A DNA stretch of 64,000 nucleotides from Pseudomonadota bacterium (GTDB taxonomy: Bacteria; Pseudomonadota; Alphaproteobacteria; Dongiales; Dongiaceae). Position 1 is the stretch's first letter; each line of letters starts with the position of its first letter. Made by a program: the position numbers and the translations under genes. The notes under the pieces were generated by a model that was not told where the DNA came from, did no database searches, and saw only the letters and a list, made by a program, of their open reading frames with translations. Below are positions 46,158 to 55,253 of the stretch, in pieces. Location of the stretch: the NCBI GenBank assembly GCA_021792365.1, contig JAJYUT010000009.1, positions 1 to 64,000 of the forward strand. Reading direction: 5' to 3'.

Positions 46158-47099
46158 ATGCTTGCTTTCTTCCTGAAGCGGCTGGCGTCGCTGCTGTTCA
46201 CGATGCTGGTCGTGTCGGCCCTGGTCTTCGCCGCATTCGAGTTCACGCCCGGCCAGGTGGCGACCAAGATCCTGGGTCCCTTCTCGACCCAGGATCAGCG
46301 CGACCGGCTGATGGAGGAGCTCGGCCTGCACCGGCCGGTCTATGAGCGCTATCTCGAGTGGCTGGGCAACGTGCTGACCGGCGACCTCGGCTATTCGACG
46401 CTCTACAAGGTGCCGGTCAACGACATCATCTGGGACCGCCTCGGCAACACCCTGTTCCTGGCGATGATCGCCTTCGCGGTGATGGTGCCGCTCTCCATCC
46501 TGCTCGGCATCAGCGCCGGCATGCGCGAGGGCTCGAAGCTCGACCGCACCATCTCGGTCGGCAGCATCGTGACCACCTCGGTGCCGGAATTCGCCTCCGG
46601 CGTGTTCCTCGCCAGCATCTTCGTGATCGGCCTCGGCTGGCTGCCGGGGACCGCCACGCTGGACCAGGGCGCCGGCTGGCCGATCGCGGCCCAGCTCGTC
46701 CTGCCGGTGGCGGTGATCGTGCTCTACGATCTCGGCTACGTGGTGCGCATGGTGCGCGCCTCGATGGTGGAGGTGATGACGCGGCCCTATATCCGCACCG
46801 CCGTGCTCAAGGGCCTCACTTTCCGCGACGTGATCCTGAAGCATGCGCTGCGCAACGCCATGATCGCGCCCTTCACCGTGATCCTGCTGCAGATCAACTA
46901 CATGATCACCGGCGTGGTGGTGGTGGAGGCGGTGTTCGCCTATCCCGGGTTCGGGCGCATGCTGCTGGATTCGGCGCTGTCCCAGGACGTGGCGACGGTG
47001 CAGGCCGCCTCGCTGTTCGCCGTGCTGGTCTCGGTCTCGACCCAGATCGCCGGCGACCTGGGCTACATGATGCTGAACCCGCGCATCCGGTTCAGTTGA
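46158..47099 (+). CDS. Dipeptide/oligopeptide-type ABC transporter permease (DppB-like)
   Basis: A 313-residue inner-membrane permease with six expected helices. It has the N-terminal FFLKRLASLLFTMLVVSAL, the ELGLHRPVYERYLEWL segment typical of DppB/OppB, and the EAA loop YIRTAVLKGLTFRDVILKHALRNA that contacts the ATPase. The ribosome-binding site is GGAAGGGG. It starts a three-gene operon (13 and 11 bases to the next genes). No periplasmic binding protein gene is adjacent on either side. Confidence 0.94.
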   Translation: MLAFFLKRLASLLFTMLVVSALVFAAFEFTPGQVATKILGPFSTQDQRDRLMEELGLHRPVYERYLEWLGNVLTGDLGYSTLYKVPVNDIIWDRLGNTLFLAMIAFAVMVPLSILLGISAGMREGSKLDRTISVGSIVTTSVPEFASGVFLASIFVIGLGWLPGTATLDQGAGWPIAAQLVLPVAVIVLYDLGYVVRMVRASMVEVMTRPYIRTAVLKGLTFRDVILKHALRNAMIAPFTVILLQINYMITGVVVVEAVFAYPGFGRMLLDSALSQDVATVQAASLFAVLVSVSTQIAGDLGYMMLNPRIRFS

Positions 47100-47112
47100 G
47101 GGAGGGCTTGGC

Positions 47113-47973
47113 ATGGCGATGAGCGACACCGGCGGCACACTGACCCGGACCTGGGCACGGCTCAGCCTGCTGCGGGAATCCCCGGTCGGCATGGTGGGCG
47201 CGGCCCTGGTGGTGTTCTGGGTCCTGGTCGCGATCTTCGCGCCGGTGATCTCGCCCTACGGGCCGAACACCAACGACCTCGACGCGCTGGTCGATCCATC
47301 GCCCAATGCGACGCACTGGTTCGGGACCGACATGCAGGGCCGCGATATCCTCGCGCGCGTGATCTGGGGCTCGCGCACGGTGCTGACCGTGGCACCGGTC
47401 GCGGTCGCCGTGGCCTATGCCATCGGCTGCCTGCTGGGCCTGCTCGCCGGCTATTACCGCGGCTGGGTCGACACGCTGATCAACCGCATCTCGGACATCA
47501 TCCTGTCGTTCCCGGCAATCGTGCTCTATATCATCGTCATCATGCGGTTCGGGCCGAGCGCGCTCAACATCATCCTGGCGGTGATCTTCATCGCCACGCC
47601 GCAGATCACGCGCATCGTGCGCGGCATGACGCTGGATTTGCGCGAACGCGAATACATCGCTGCCGCCAAGATGCGCGGCGAGCCCGCGCTCTACATCATG
47701 TTCGTGGAGATCCTGCCCAATGCGCGCGGGCCGCTGATCGTCGATGCCTGCCTGCGCATGGGCTACACCACGATCGCCATCGGCGTGCTCGGCTTCCTCG
47801 GGCTGGGCCTGCCGCCGCCGACCCCCGACTGGGGCGGCATGGTGAAGGACAGCTATGCCCTGATGTCCATCTTCCCGCACATGGCGCTGTTCCCGGCGGC
47901 GGCGATCACGTCGCTGGTGGTGGGCTTCAGCCTGCTCGCCGACGGCATGCGCGAGATCAGCATGCGGGACTAG
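47113..47973 (+). CDS. Dipeptide/oligopeptide-type ABC transporter permease (DppC-like)
   Basis: A 286-residue second permease subunit. The N-terminal SPVGMVGAALVVFWVLVAIFAP and the conserved HWFGTDMQGRDILARVIWG identify the DppC/OppC group. The EAA loop is EYIAAAKMRGEPALYIMFVEILPNA, and GLGLPPPTPDWGGM is also typical. It lies between the first permease and the fused ATPase in one operon. Confidence 0.95.
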   Translation: MAMSDTGGTLTRTWARLSLLRESPVGMVGAALVVFWVLVAIFAPVISPYGPNTNDLDALVDPSPNATHWFGTDMQGRDILARVIWGSRTVLTVAPVAVAVAYAIGCLLGLLAGYYRGWVDTLINRISDIILSFPAIVLYIIVIMRFGPSALNIILAVIFIATPQITRIVRGMTLDLREREYIAAAKMRGEPALYIMFVEILPNARGPLIVDACLRMGYTTIAIGVLGFLGLGLPPPTPDWGGMVKDSYALMSIFPHMALFPAAAITSLVVGFSLLADGMREISMRD

Positions 47974-47984
47974 AAGGAGCCGGA

Positions 47985-50084
47985 ATGCAATACGCCGCCG
48001 CCCCCGAGACGAATACCCGCCCCGCGACCGGACCCGGCGCGCCGCCGGTGCTCGAGCTGCGCAACGTCAGCATCTCCTATTTCGTGCGCGCGGGCGAGAT
48101 GAAGGTGGTGCCGAACATCAGCTTCAAGCTTGGCCAGGGCGAGGCGCTGGGTCTGGTCGGCGAATCGGGCTGCGGCAAGTCCACCGTCGCCTTCGCAATC
48201 ATGCAATATCTCGGCACGGTTGGGCGCATCACGAGCGGCCAGGTCCTGTTCGAGGGCAAGGACCTCGCCAAGTTGCCGGCGGAGGAGCTGCGCGCATTGC
48301 GCGGGCGCCGGATTTCCATGGTCTACCAGGACCCTATGAGCAGCCTCAACCCGGTCATCCCGATCGGCAGGCAGCTCATGGAGGTGCCGATCGTCCATTT
48401 CGGCCAGAGCGAGCGGGAGGCTCACGCCCGCGCCTTGCAGATGCTGCGCGAGGTCAACCTGCCCGATCCCGAAACCATGATGACGCGCTATCCGCACCAG
48501 CTCTCCGGCGGGCAGCAGCAGCGCGTGGTGATCGCGATGGCGCTGATGGCCGAGCCCTCCCTGCTGGTGATGGACGAGCCGACCACCGGTCTCGACGTGA
48601 CCGTGGAGGCGGCCGTCCTCGACCTCGTCGCGCGGCTGCGCGAGAAGCACAACACCGCCATCGTCTTCATCAGCCACAATCTCGGCACCGTGGTGCGCAT
48701 CTGCGACCGCATCGGCGTCATGTACGCGGGCGAGCTGGTGGAGGAAGGGCCGATCACCGACGTGTTCCGCAACCCGCGCCATCCCTATACGCGCGGCCTG
48801 CTGAGCTGCATCCCGACCCTCGGCGCGGACAAGAACAGCCGGCCGCTGACCGCGATCCCGGGCCAGGTGCCCTCGATCCTCAACCGCCCCAAGGGCTGCG
48901 TGTTCCAGCCGCGCTGCCGCTTCGCGATCGCGGAGCGCTGCAGCCAGGATCCGCTCCCGACCGTCAGCCTCGGCGAGCATCACCGCGCCAAATGCGTGCG
49001 CGCCGAGGAACTGCCGCCGCACGAGAAGCTGCCGCAAGGACTCGAGGCGGTCGCGGTCGGCCCCCAGCCGGGCGATGCGGAGGAAGTGCTGCGGATCGCC
49101 AATCTGCGCAAGACCTATCACCAGGCCACCGGCATGTTCGGCGGCAAGGGCTATGACGTGCACGCCGTCGACAACATCGACCTGGAGGCCAATCGCGGCC
49201 GCACCCTGGCGATCGTCGGCGAATCCGGCTGCGGCAAGTCGACCCTGGCCAAGGTGCTGACCGGCATCGAGCTCGGCAGCGCCGGCATGGTGACCCTGGG
49301 CGGCAAGGAGATCAGCCAGATTGCGGTGGAGGACCGCGACGCGGGCACCAAGCGCGCCATCCAGATGGTGTTCCAGAACCCGGACTCGACGCTCAACCCC
49401 AGCCATTCCATCGGCTACGTGATGACGCGCGCGATCCGCAAGCTGCGCGGCCTCACCGCGGGCGCGGCGAAGAGCGAGGCCGGGACGCTGCTCAAGACCG
49501 TGAACCTGCCGCCGGAATTCGCGAGCCGCATGCCGCGGCAGTTGTCCGGCGGCCAGAAGCAGCGCGTCGCGATCGCCCGCGCCCTGGCCGGCGAGCCGGA
49601 CCTCATCCTGGCAGACGAGCCGGTGTCGGCGCTCGACGTCTCGGTGCAGGCCGCGATCATCAACCTGCTGGTGGAGATCCAGGCCAAGCGCGGCGCGACC
49701 CTCATCTTCATCTCGCACGACCTCTCGGTGGTGCGCTACATCGCCGACCACGTCGCGGTCATGTATCTGGGCCAGGTCATGGAGTTCGGCCGCACGGATG
49801 AGATCTTCGCGCCGCCTTATCATCCCTATACCGAGGCCCTGCTCTCGGCGGTCCCGATCGCGGACCCGGACGTGCATCAGCGCCGCATCATCCTGGAAGG
49901 CGCGATCCCCAGCCCGCAGAACCGCCCGCAGGGCTGCCCCTTCGCCACGCGCTGCCCGCGCAAGCTCGGCCCGATCTGCGACAACCAGGCGCCGCCGATG
50001 CAGACCACCGCCACCGGCCACCGCATTGCCTGCCACATCCCGCTGGAGGACCTGACGAAGGTCGACAAGGTGCTGGTGGCGTAG
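47985..50084 (+). CDS. Fused dual ATPase of the dipeptide-type ABC transporter (DppD-DppF)
   Basis: A 699-residue protein with two complete ATPase domains in one chain, replacing separate DppD and DppF. Each half has Walker A GESGCGKST, signature LSGGQQQR or LSGGQKQR, Walker B (VMDEPTTGLD; LADEPVSALD), and the C-terminal oligopeptide-transporter region with Cys clusters (GCVFQPRCRFAIAERC; GCPFATRCPRKLGPIC) typical of this family. The linker is near residues 345-370. Powers the two permeases upstream. The substrate (peptides, nickel, opines or sugars) cannot be told from sequence. Confidence 0.95.
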   Translation: MQYAAAPETNTRPATGPGAPPVLELRNVSISYFVRAGEMKVVPNISFKLGQGEALGLVGESGCGKSTVAFAIMQYLGTVGRITSGQVLFEGKDLAKLPAEELRALRGRRISMVYQDPMSSLNPVIPIGRQLMEVPIVHFGQSEREAHARALQMLREVNLPDPETMMTRYPHQLSGGQQQRVVIAMALMAEPSLLVMDEPTTGLDVTVEAAVLDLVARLREKHNTAIVFISHNLGTVVRICDRIGVMYAGELVEEGPITDVFRNPRHPYTRGLLSCIPTLGADKNSRPLTAIPGQVPSILNRPKGCVFQPRCRFAIAERCSQDPLPTVSLGEHHRAKCVRAEELPPHEKLPQGLEAVAVGPQPGDAEEVLRIANLRKTYHQATGMFGGKGYDVHAVDNIDLEANRGRTLAIVGESGCGKSTLAKVLTGIELGSAGMVTLGGKEISQIAVEDRDAGTKRAIQMVFQNPDSTLNPSHSIGYVMTRAIRKLRGLTAGAAKSEAGTLLKTVNLPPEFASRMPRQLSGGQKQRVAIARALAGEPDLILADEPVSALDVSVQAAIINLLVEIQAKRGATLIFISHDLSVVRYIADHVAVMYLGQVMEFGRTDEIFAPPYHPYTEALLSAVPIADPDVHQRRIILEGAIPSPQNRPQGCPFATRCPRKLGPICDNQAPPMQTTATGHRIACHIPLEDLTKVDKVLVA

Positions 50085-50124
50085 CGCTGCGATTGTGCGC
50101 ACCGTCATCGCAACCCCTCCACCT

Positions 50125-50220
50125 GTCACCCCGGACAGCCGCGAAGCGGCGTGATCCGGGGTCCATTCATCCGCCGCATGTGCGACTGCTCAATGGACCC
50201 CGGCTCAAGGCCGGGGTGAC
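50125..50220. repeat. Intergenic palindromic repeat (~96 bp)
   Basis: Begins GTCACCCCGG and ends CCGGGGTGAC, exact complements, with inner complementary tracts (CCGGGGTCCATTC; CAATGGACCCCGG) and a small CCGCGAAGCGG hairpin. Together it folds into a long imperfect hairpin. Elements of this style are scattered between genes in many Alphaproteobacteria. It sits between the ABC operon and a convergent gene and may also help end transcription. Confidence 0.75.
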
Positions 50221-50257
50221 GTAAGAGAGTGAAGGCGAGAACGAAACCCGGCCGTCT

Positions 50258-50866
50258 CTACCGCTTCCCCGTCAGCGCCCAGCGCAGCAGGATGAGGCGG
50301 TCATTGCCCCAATACACCTCGCCGTCGAGCACGAAGCTCGGCACGCCGAACACACCCAGCGCGACCGCGTCGGTGATGGCATGATGCAGCTCGGCCTTGG
50401 TATCGGAGCTCTTGGAGGCTTCGATCAGGCGCCGCGGATCGAGCCCCGCATCGCGCGCCGCGGCGGCGATCACGGTCTCCGTGTCGCGCTCCTCGCGCTC
50501 GCCCATGGTGAGGTCGAAGACCGCCTGCGAGAACTTGGCGCAGCCTTCCGGCTCCTTGGCCGCCTCGGTCGCGGCGAGATTGAAGCGTAGCCAGTCATAC
50601 TTCTCCCATTCCACGATCCGGAGCGGGATTCCATAAAAGGCGGCCCAGCGCGCAACGTCCTTGCGGCGGTAGGCGACGTCGTATTGCCCGGACGTGGGCG
50701 CGCCGGAGAACGGATCCCACTTGCGCGCCACCATCAGCAGGTCGAAATCGAGCGGCCGCCAAGTGACCTCCGCGCCACATTCCTGCTCCAGCGCCGCGAT
50801 CTGCGTCGCGGCGAGGTAGGCGTAGCGGCTGTTGAGGGCGAAATAGAAATCGACATGCTTGGCCAT
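50258..50866 (-). CDS. DsbA-family protein, 2-hydroxychromene-2-carboxylate isomerase-like
   Basis: A 202-residue thioredoxin-fold protein of the DsbA/HCCA isomerase group (kappa GST-like). Visible are HVDFYFALNSRYAYLAATQI at the N-terminus, with a Ser where DsbA has its active Cys, the middle helical insertion, and GVFGVPSFVLDGEVYWGNDRL, the cis-proline region. These enzymes isomerise naphthalene intermediates or act on glutathione conjugates. The start is taken at the inner Met, as in homologues. The physiological substrate is unknown. Confidence 0.88.
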   Translation of the reverse strand: MAKHVDFYFALNSRYAYLAATQIAALEQECGAEVTWRPLDFDLLMVARKWDPFSGAPTSGQYDVAYRRKDVARWAAFYGIPLRIVEWEKYDWLRFNLAATEAAKEPEGCAKFSQAVFDLTMGEREERDTETVIAAAARDAGLDPRRLIEASKSSDTKAELHHAITDAVALGVFGVPSFVLDGEVYWGNDRLILLRWALTGKR

Positions 50867-50999
50867 GGAAGAGACATCCATTGTCAGCGAGGCTCTCGCA
50901 GCCGATTAGAGCATAGCGGGCGGGCGCTGTCGCGGGTCGAACCCATGCACCGGCCTCGGCCGGTCGATGAGGGGCTGCTATGCGCGACTTAGAACAAGC

Positions 51000-52676
51000 C
51001 TAGTTCCGCCCGCTGAGCAGGCCCCGCGCGACCACCTGGGCCTGGATCTCAGCGGCGCCCTCGAAGACATTGAGGATGCGGGCGTCGCACAGGACGCGGC
51101 TGATCTCGTATTCCTGGGCGTAGCCGTTGCCGCCGTGGATCTGCAGCGCGTTGTCCGCATTGGCCCAGGCGATTCGCGCCGCCAGCAACTTCGCCATGCC
51201 GGCCGGGATGTCGCAGCGTCTGCCTGAATCCTTCTCGCGCGCGGCGAAATAGCCGAGCTGGCGCGCGATCATGGTCTCGACCGCCATCCAGGCGAGCTTC
51301 CCGTGCACGCGCGGGAAGTCGTAGATCGGCTTGCCGAACTGCACGCGCTCGCGAGCGTATTTCAACCCCAGCTCCATGGCGCATTGCGCGACGCCCACGG
51401 CGCGCGCCGCGGTCTGGATGCGCGCGGATTCGAAGGTCGCCATCAATTGCTTGAAGCCCTCGCCTTCGCGCCCGCCGAGCAGACTCCTCGCCGGCACCTC
51501 GAAGCCGTCGAAGCCGATCTCGTATTCCTTCATGCCGCGATAGCCGAGCACGGGGATTTCGCCGCCCCGCATGCCCTGGGCCGGGAACGGGTCGGCATCG
51601 GTCCCGCGCGGCTTCTCCGCCAGGAACATGGAGAGGCCGCGGTAATCGGTCGAGCCGGGATCGGTGCGCGCGAGCAGCGTCATCATGTCGGCGCGCCCCG
51701 CATGGGTGATCCAGGTCTTGTTGCCGGTCACCTTGTAGACGTCGCCCTCCCTCACCGCGCGGGTCTTGAGCGCGCCGAGGTCGGAGCCGGTGTTGGGCTC
51801 GGTGAACACCGCCGTCGGCAGGATCTCGCCGCTCGCGAGCTTCGGCAGCCAGTAGCGCTTCTGCTCCTCCGTGCCGCCGAGGCGGATCAGCTCCGCCGCG
51901 ATCTCCGAACGCGTGCCGAGCGAACCCAAGCCTATGTAGCCGCGCGACAATTCCTCCGTCACCACGCACATGGCGAGCTTGCCGAGCCCCGCGCCGCCGA
52001 ATTCCTCCGGCACGGTCAACCCGAACACGCCCATTTCCGCGAGCTGCGCGATGACCCCCAAGGGGATCAGCTCATCCTTCAGGTGCCAGCGATGCGCCTG
52101 CTCGCGATGATTCTCCGCGAAGCGGCGGAACTGGTCGCGCACCATCAGCAGCGCCTCGTCGCCAAGGCCGAGTTCGCCGAACTCCCCTTCGGCAATCAGC
52201 CTTGCTAGACGCGCGCGCAGGGCCGGCAAGTCCGCCTGCTGGAAGATTGCAGCGTGATTCGCCAGCTTTTCGAGATCGCCGGCACCGAGACCGAGATCGG
52301 CCGGCCGCACCATCTCGCCCTGGCTCATCGGAATGCCGCCGAGTATCTGCGCCAGGTATTCGGTGAATCCGAGTTGCAGGATCAGCCGCTCGCGTTCGCC
52401 GAGCTTGCCCGCGCGTTCCAGGTTCTTCGCCCAGTCCAGCGCCGCGCGCAAAGCCGCCACATAGGTCGCGAGCCACGCGAAGCCATGGGCCGCATTCTGG
52501 TCGCGGTCGAGCGCGGCAGCATCGATCCTGCCGGCCGGCGCAACCCGCGCGCCGATTGCGGCTTGCGCGCGCGCCAGCACGTCTTCCGCCGCGCCCAGTG
52601 TGTCGCGGCACGATGTCAGCAGATCGGATGGCAGGGCGGCGTCGCGCGCCGCCGCGCCCGGAGCGCCGGCGGACAT
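51000..52676 (-). CDS. mcd: (2S)-methylsuccinyl-CoA dehydrogenase
   Basis: Flavin acyl-CoA dehydrogenase acting after ethylmalonyl-CoA mutase in the ethylmalonyl-CoA pathway, making mesaconyl-CoA. At 558 residues it is longer than ordinary acyl-CoA dehydrogenases (~380), with the extra N-terminal domain (~150 residues) known from Mcd. The core shows MGVFGLTVPEEFGGAGLGKLA, FTEPNTGSDLGALKTRAV, and the C-terminal QIHGGNGYAQEYEISRVLCDARI. It follows ccr by 9 bases on the same strand. The pairing with ccr makes the assignment firm. Confidence 0.93.
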   Translation of the reverse strand: MSAGAPGAAARDAALPSDLLTSCRDTLGAAEDVLARAQAAIGARVAPAGRIDAAALDRDQNAAHGFAWLATYVAALRAALDWAKNLERAGKLGERERLILQLGFTEYLAQILGGIPMSQGEMVRPADLGLGAGDLEKLANHAAIFQQADLPALRARLARLIAEGEFGELGLGDEALLMVRDQFRRFAENHREQAHRWHLKDELIPLGVIAQLAEMGVFGLTVPEEFGGAGLGKLAMCVVTEELSRGYIGLGSLGTRSEIAAELIRLGGTEEQKRYWLPKLASGEILPTAVFTEPNTGSDLGALKTRAVREGDVYKVTGNKTWITHAGRADMMTLLARTDPGSTDYRGLSMFLAEKPRGTDADPFPAQGMRGGEIPVLGYRGMKEYEIGFDGFEVPARSLLGGREGEGFKQLMATFESARIQTAARAVGVAQCAMELGLKYARERVQFGKPIYDFPRVHGKLAWMAVETMIARQLGYFAAREKDSGRRCDIPAGMAKLLAARIAWANADNALQIHGGNGYAQEYEISRVLCDARILNVFEGAAEIQAQVVARGLLSGRN

Positions 52677-52685
52677 GGGATACGC

Positions 52686-53987
52686 TTACCCTTCGACCAC
52701 GTCTTCCAGGGTGCGGCAGCCGGGCCGCTTGGCCTGGACCAGCACCGCCATGTTGCCGGGCTTGTGCTGGTTCTTCCACATCTTCGTATGCGCGGCCGGG
52801 ATATCGTGCCAGCCGAACACCTCGGACATGCAGGGATCGATGCGCCGTTCCAGCACCAGGTTGTTGGCCTGGCTCGCCTGCAGCAGGTTCGCGAAATGAC
52901 TGCCCTGGATGCGCTTCTGCCGCATCCATACGAAGCGCGCATCCATGGTGAGATTGTAGCCGGTGGTGCCGGCGCAGAACACGACCATGCCGCCGCGCTT
53001 CACCACGAAGCACGACACGGGGAAGGTCTGCTCGCCCGGATGCTCGAACACGAAATCGACGTCGACGCCCTTGCCTGTGATACCCCAGATCGCCTTGCCG
53101 AACTCGCGGCAGCGCTTCATGTAATCCGCGTAGCCGGCGACGTCGTCGACGTCCGGCAACTGGCCCCAGCAATTGAAGTCGTTGCGGTTGATGACGCCCT
53201 TGGCGCCCAGCGACATCACGAATTCGCGCTTCGATTCGTCGGAGATGATTCCGATCGCGTGAGCGCCCGCCGTCGCGCAGAGTTGCACCGCCATCGAGCC
53301 GAGCCCGCCGGAAGCGCCCCAGATCAGCACGTTGTGTCCGGGGCGCAGGATATGCGGCCGATGGCCGAACAGCATGCGATAGGCCGTCGCGAGCGTCAGC
53401 GTGTAGCACGCGCTCTCTTCCCAGGTCAGGTGCTTGGGCCGCGCCATCAGCTGCCGGCCCTGCACCTTGGCGAATTGCGCGAAGGATCCGTCCGGCGTCT
53501 CGTAGCCCCAGATGCGCTGCGAGGGCGAGTTCATCGGATCGCCGCCGTTGCACTCCTCGTCGTCGCCGTCGTCCTGGTTGCAATGGACGACCACCTCGTC
53601 GCCGACCTTCCAGCGCTTCACCTTGGAGCCGACCGCCCACACGATGCCCGACGCATCGGACCCGGCGATGTGGTACTCGGCCTTGTGCACGTCGAAGGGC
53701 GAGATCGGCTTACCGAGCCCGGCCCACACGCCGTTGTAGTTCACGCCGGCCGCCATCACGAGCACGACCACCTCGTCCGACTCGGGCTGCGGGGTCGGCA
53801 CCACCTCGACCTGCATGCTCTGCTCCGGCGGGCCGTGGCGCTCGCGCCGGATCGCCCAGGCATACATCTTGGACGGCAGGTGCCCCATGGGCGGGATCTC
53901 GCCGACCTCATAGAGGTCTTTGCGCACCCCGTTTCCGCCCGGGGCATTTTCCTTGCGAAGCTGGATCACTTCCGCCGTCTCGGACAT
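52686..53987 (-). CDS. ccr: Crotonyl-CoA carboxylase/reductase
   Basis: Carboxylates and reduces crotonyl-CoA to ethylmalonyl-CoA with NADPH and CO2, the key step of the ethylmalonyl-CoA pathway for acetyl-CoA assimilation. The 433-residue MDR protein has the characteristic N-terminal region (EVGEIPPMGHLPSKMYAWAIR; NYNGVWAGLGKPISPF), the insertion HCNQDDGDDEECNGGDPMNS, the nucleotide motif VLIWGASGGLGSMAVQL, and FVFEHPGEQTFPVSCF. These are hallmarks of true Ccr rather than general quinone reductases. It heads the ccr-mcd operon. Confidence 0.97.
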   Translation of the reverse strand: MSETAEVIQLRKENAPGGNGVRKDLYEVGEIPPMGHLPSKMYAWAIRRERHGPPEQSMQVEVVPTPQPESDEVVVLVMAAGVNYNGVWAGLGKPISPFDVHKAEYHIAGSDASGIVWAVGSKVKRWKVGDEVVVHCNQDDGDDEECNGGDPMNSPSQRIWGYETPDGSFAQFAKVQGRQLMARPKHLTWEESACYTLTLATAYRMLFGHRPHILRPGHNVLIWGASGGLGSMAVQLCATAGAHAIGIISDESKREFVMSLGAKGVINRNDFNCWGQLPDVDDVAGYADYMKRCREFGKAIWGITGKGVDVDFVFEHPGEQTFPVSCFVVKRGGMVVFCAGTTGYNLTMDARFVWMRQKRIQGSHFANLLQASQANNLVLERRIDPCMSEVFGWHDIPAAHTKMWKNQHKPGNMAVLVQAKRPGCRTLEDVVEG

Positions 53988-54066
53988 GCCTCATCTCCCT
54001 GTTCGTTTCGCGCCCGCTCAGACTCCGGCGCTCCCCTCGCCTGTCATCATGCCTTCGCACCTGCGA

Positions 54067-54081
54067 TTTGCGCAACGCAAA
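54067..54081. promoter_or_regulatory. TTTGCG palindrome upstream of ccr
   Basis: TTTGCGCAACGCAAA is a 15-bp palindrome (TTTGCG-CAA-CGCAAA) about 80 bases before ccr, overlapping a possible minus-strand -10 (TATTTT). It resembles TTTGC/GCAAA-type sites of RamB/ScfR-like regulators of acetate and short-chain acyl-CoA genes, and it recalls the inverted repeat before ecm. Confidence 0.45.
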
Positions 54082-54133
54082 ATAGTCATGATCGTGCGAC
54101 TTCAGTTCAGACTTAGGTATAAACTGACTATTT
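54080..54133. repeat. Inverted repeat in the ccr/beta-lactamase intergenic region
   Basis: AAATAGTCA and TGACTATTT, 9 bases each and exactly complementary, are 36 bases apart. The whole 53988-54359 region (372 bases) has no gene; it separates the divergent ccr and beta-lactamase genes and must hold both promoters. The role of this repeat is unknown. Confidence 0.4.
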
Positions 54134-54359
54134 CATGGGCACACGAGCAACATAATTCCATCCCGGTGTGCTGCACTGCGGGACCGAGGGTTCCCGTCTA
54201 GCATAACCCCGCACCGCCCTGCTTGGTTGCGCCCGCGACGGGCGCCGTGGTCAAGCCTGGGCGCGCACCGCGCCAGTGCCACAGGACCGCCCCACGCGGG
54301 ACTCAATCGCCGACGATTTTCCCGCCGTCAGATCCATCACCGGACAAGGAGACTTCAGA

Positions 54360-55253
54360 ATGATGACACGGCGCCATTTTGCGCTGAGCGCGGGCATGGC
54401 TGTGGCCGGCGGCGCGATTGCCGCGACTCTGCGAACGGCGCGCGCCGGCGATCCCTTCGATGAATTGGCCGCGGAGTTCGCGCGCATCGAGCGGGAAGTC
54501 GCCGGCCGCCTCGGCGTCGCGGTTCTCGACACCATGAGCGGCGAGGCGGCGGGCCATCGCAGCGACGAGCGCTTCCCGCTGTGCAGCACCTTCAAGCTGC
54601 TGGCGGGCGCCGCGATCCTGGCGCGCGTCGATGCGGGCGAGGAGAGCCTGGAGCGCCGCATCCAATTTGGCGCCGGCGACCTCGTCACCTATTCGCCGGC
54701 CACCGAGAAGCGAACCGGCGAGCCGGGCATGACTCTCGCGGAATTGTGCGAGGCCGCGATCACCCTCAGCGACAACACGGCGGGCAACCTGCTGCTGGAA
54801 ACGCTCGCCGGACCGGCGGGTTTCACTGCCTACGCGCGGTCCCTCGGGGATTCCGCCACGCGCCTCGACCGCATCGAGCCGGCGCTCAACGAGGCAATCC
54901 CCGGCGATGCGCGCGATACCACCACGCCGGCCGCGATGACGGCAAACCTGAACGCGCTCATCCTCGGCGATGCGCTGTCGAGCGCATCCAGAAACCGTCT
55001 CACGCATTGGATGATCGCCAACAAGACAGGCGACGCGCGCCTCAGGGCCGGCCTGCCGAAAGACTGGCGGGTCGGCGACAAGACCGGCTCCGGCGATCGC
55101 GGCACCACCAACGACATCGGCGTCGCCTGGCGGCCCGATCAGGGGCCGATCATCATCGCGGCCTATCTGACGCAGACCACGGCCCCGACCGATCAGCGCA
55201 ACGCGGCCCTCGCCGCGGTCGCACGCGCTATCGCTTCCCGCTTGGGCAGTTAG
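54360..55253 (+). CDS. bla: Class A beta-lactamase
   Basis: A 297-residue periplasmic serine beta-lactamase. The twin-arginine signal (MMTRRHFALSAGMAVAGG) indicates Tat export. All catalytic motifs are intact: STFK with nucleophile Ser76 and Lys79, SDN (137-139), the omega-loop EPALN with Glu173, and KTG in DKTGSGDRGTTND near residue 240. The SD sequence AAGGAG is 8 bases upstream, and the next codon is also ATG. It is a single chromosomal gene with no AmpR/BlaR-type regulator next to it and no mobile-element sign. Activity is likely; the spectrum cannot be told. Confidence 0.95.
   Translation: MMTRRHFALSAGMAVAGGAIAATLRTARAGDPFDELAAEFARIEREVAGRLGVAVLDTMSGEAAGHRSDERFPLCSTFKLLAGAAILARVDAGEESLERRIQFGAGDLVTYSPATEKRTGEPGMTLAELCEAAITLSDNTAGNLLLETLAGPAGFTAYARSLGDSATRLDRIEPALNEAIPGDARDTTTPAAMTANLNALILGDALSSASRNRLTHWMIANKTGDARLRAGLPKDWRVGDKTGSGDRGTTNDIGVAWRPDQGPIIIAAYLTQTTAPTDQRNAALAAVARAIASRLGS

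Noticed and set aside
54360-55253. Beta-lactamase as part of a mobile resistance element
   Set aside because: No transposase, inverted terminal repeat or composition shift surrounds it; the Tat signal and context suggest a resident chromosomal gene.
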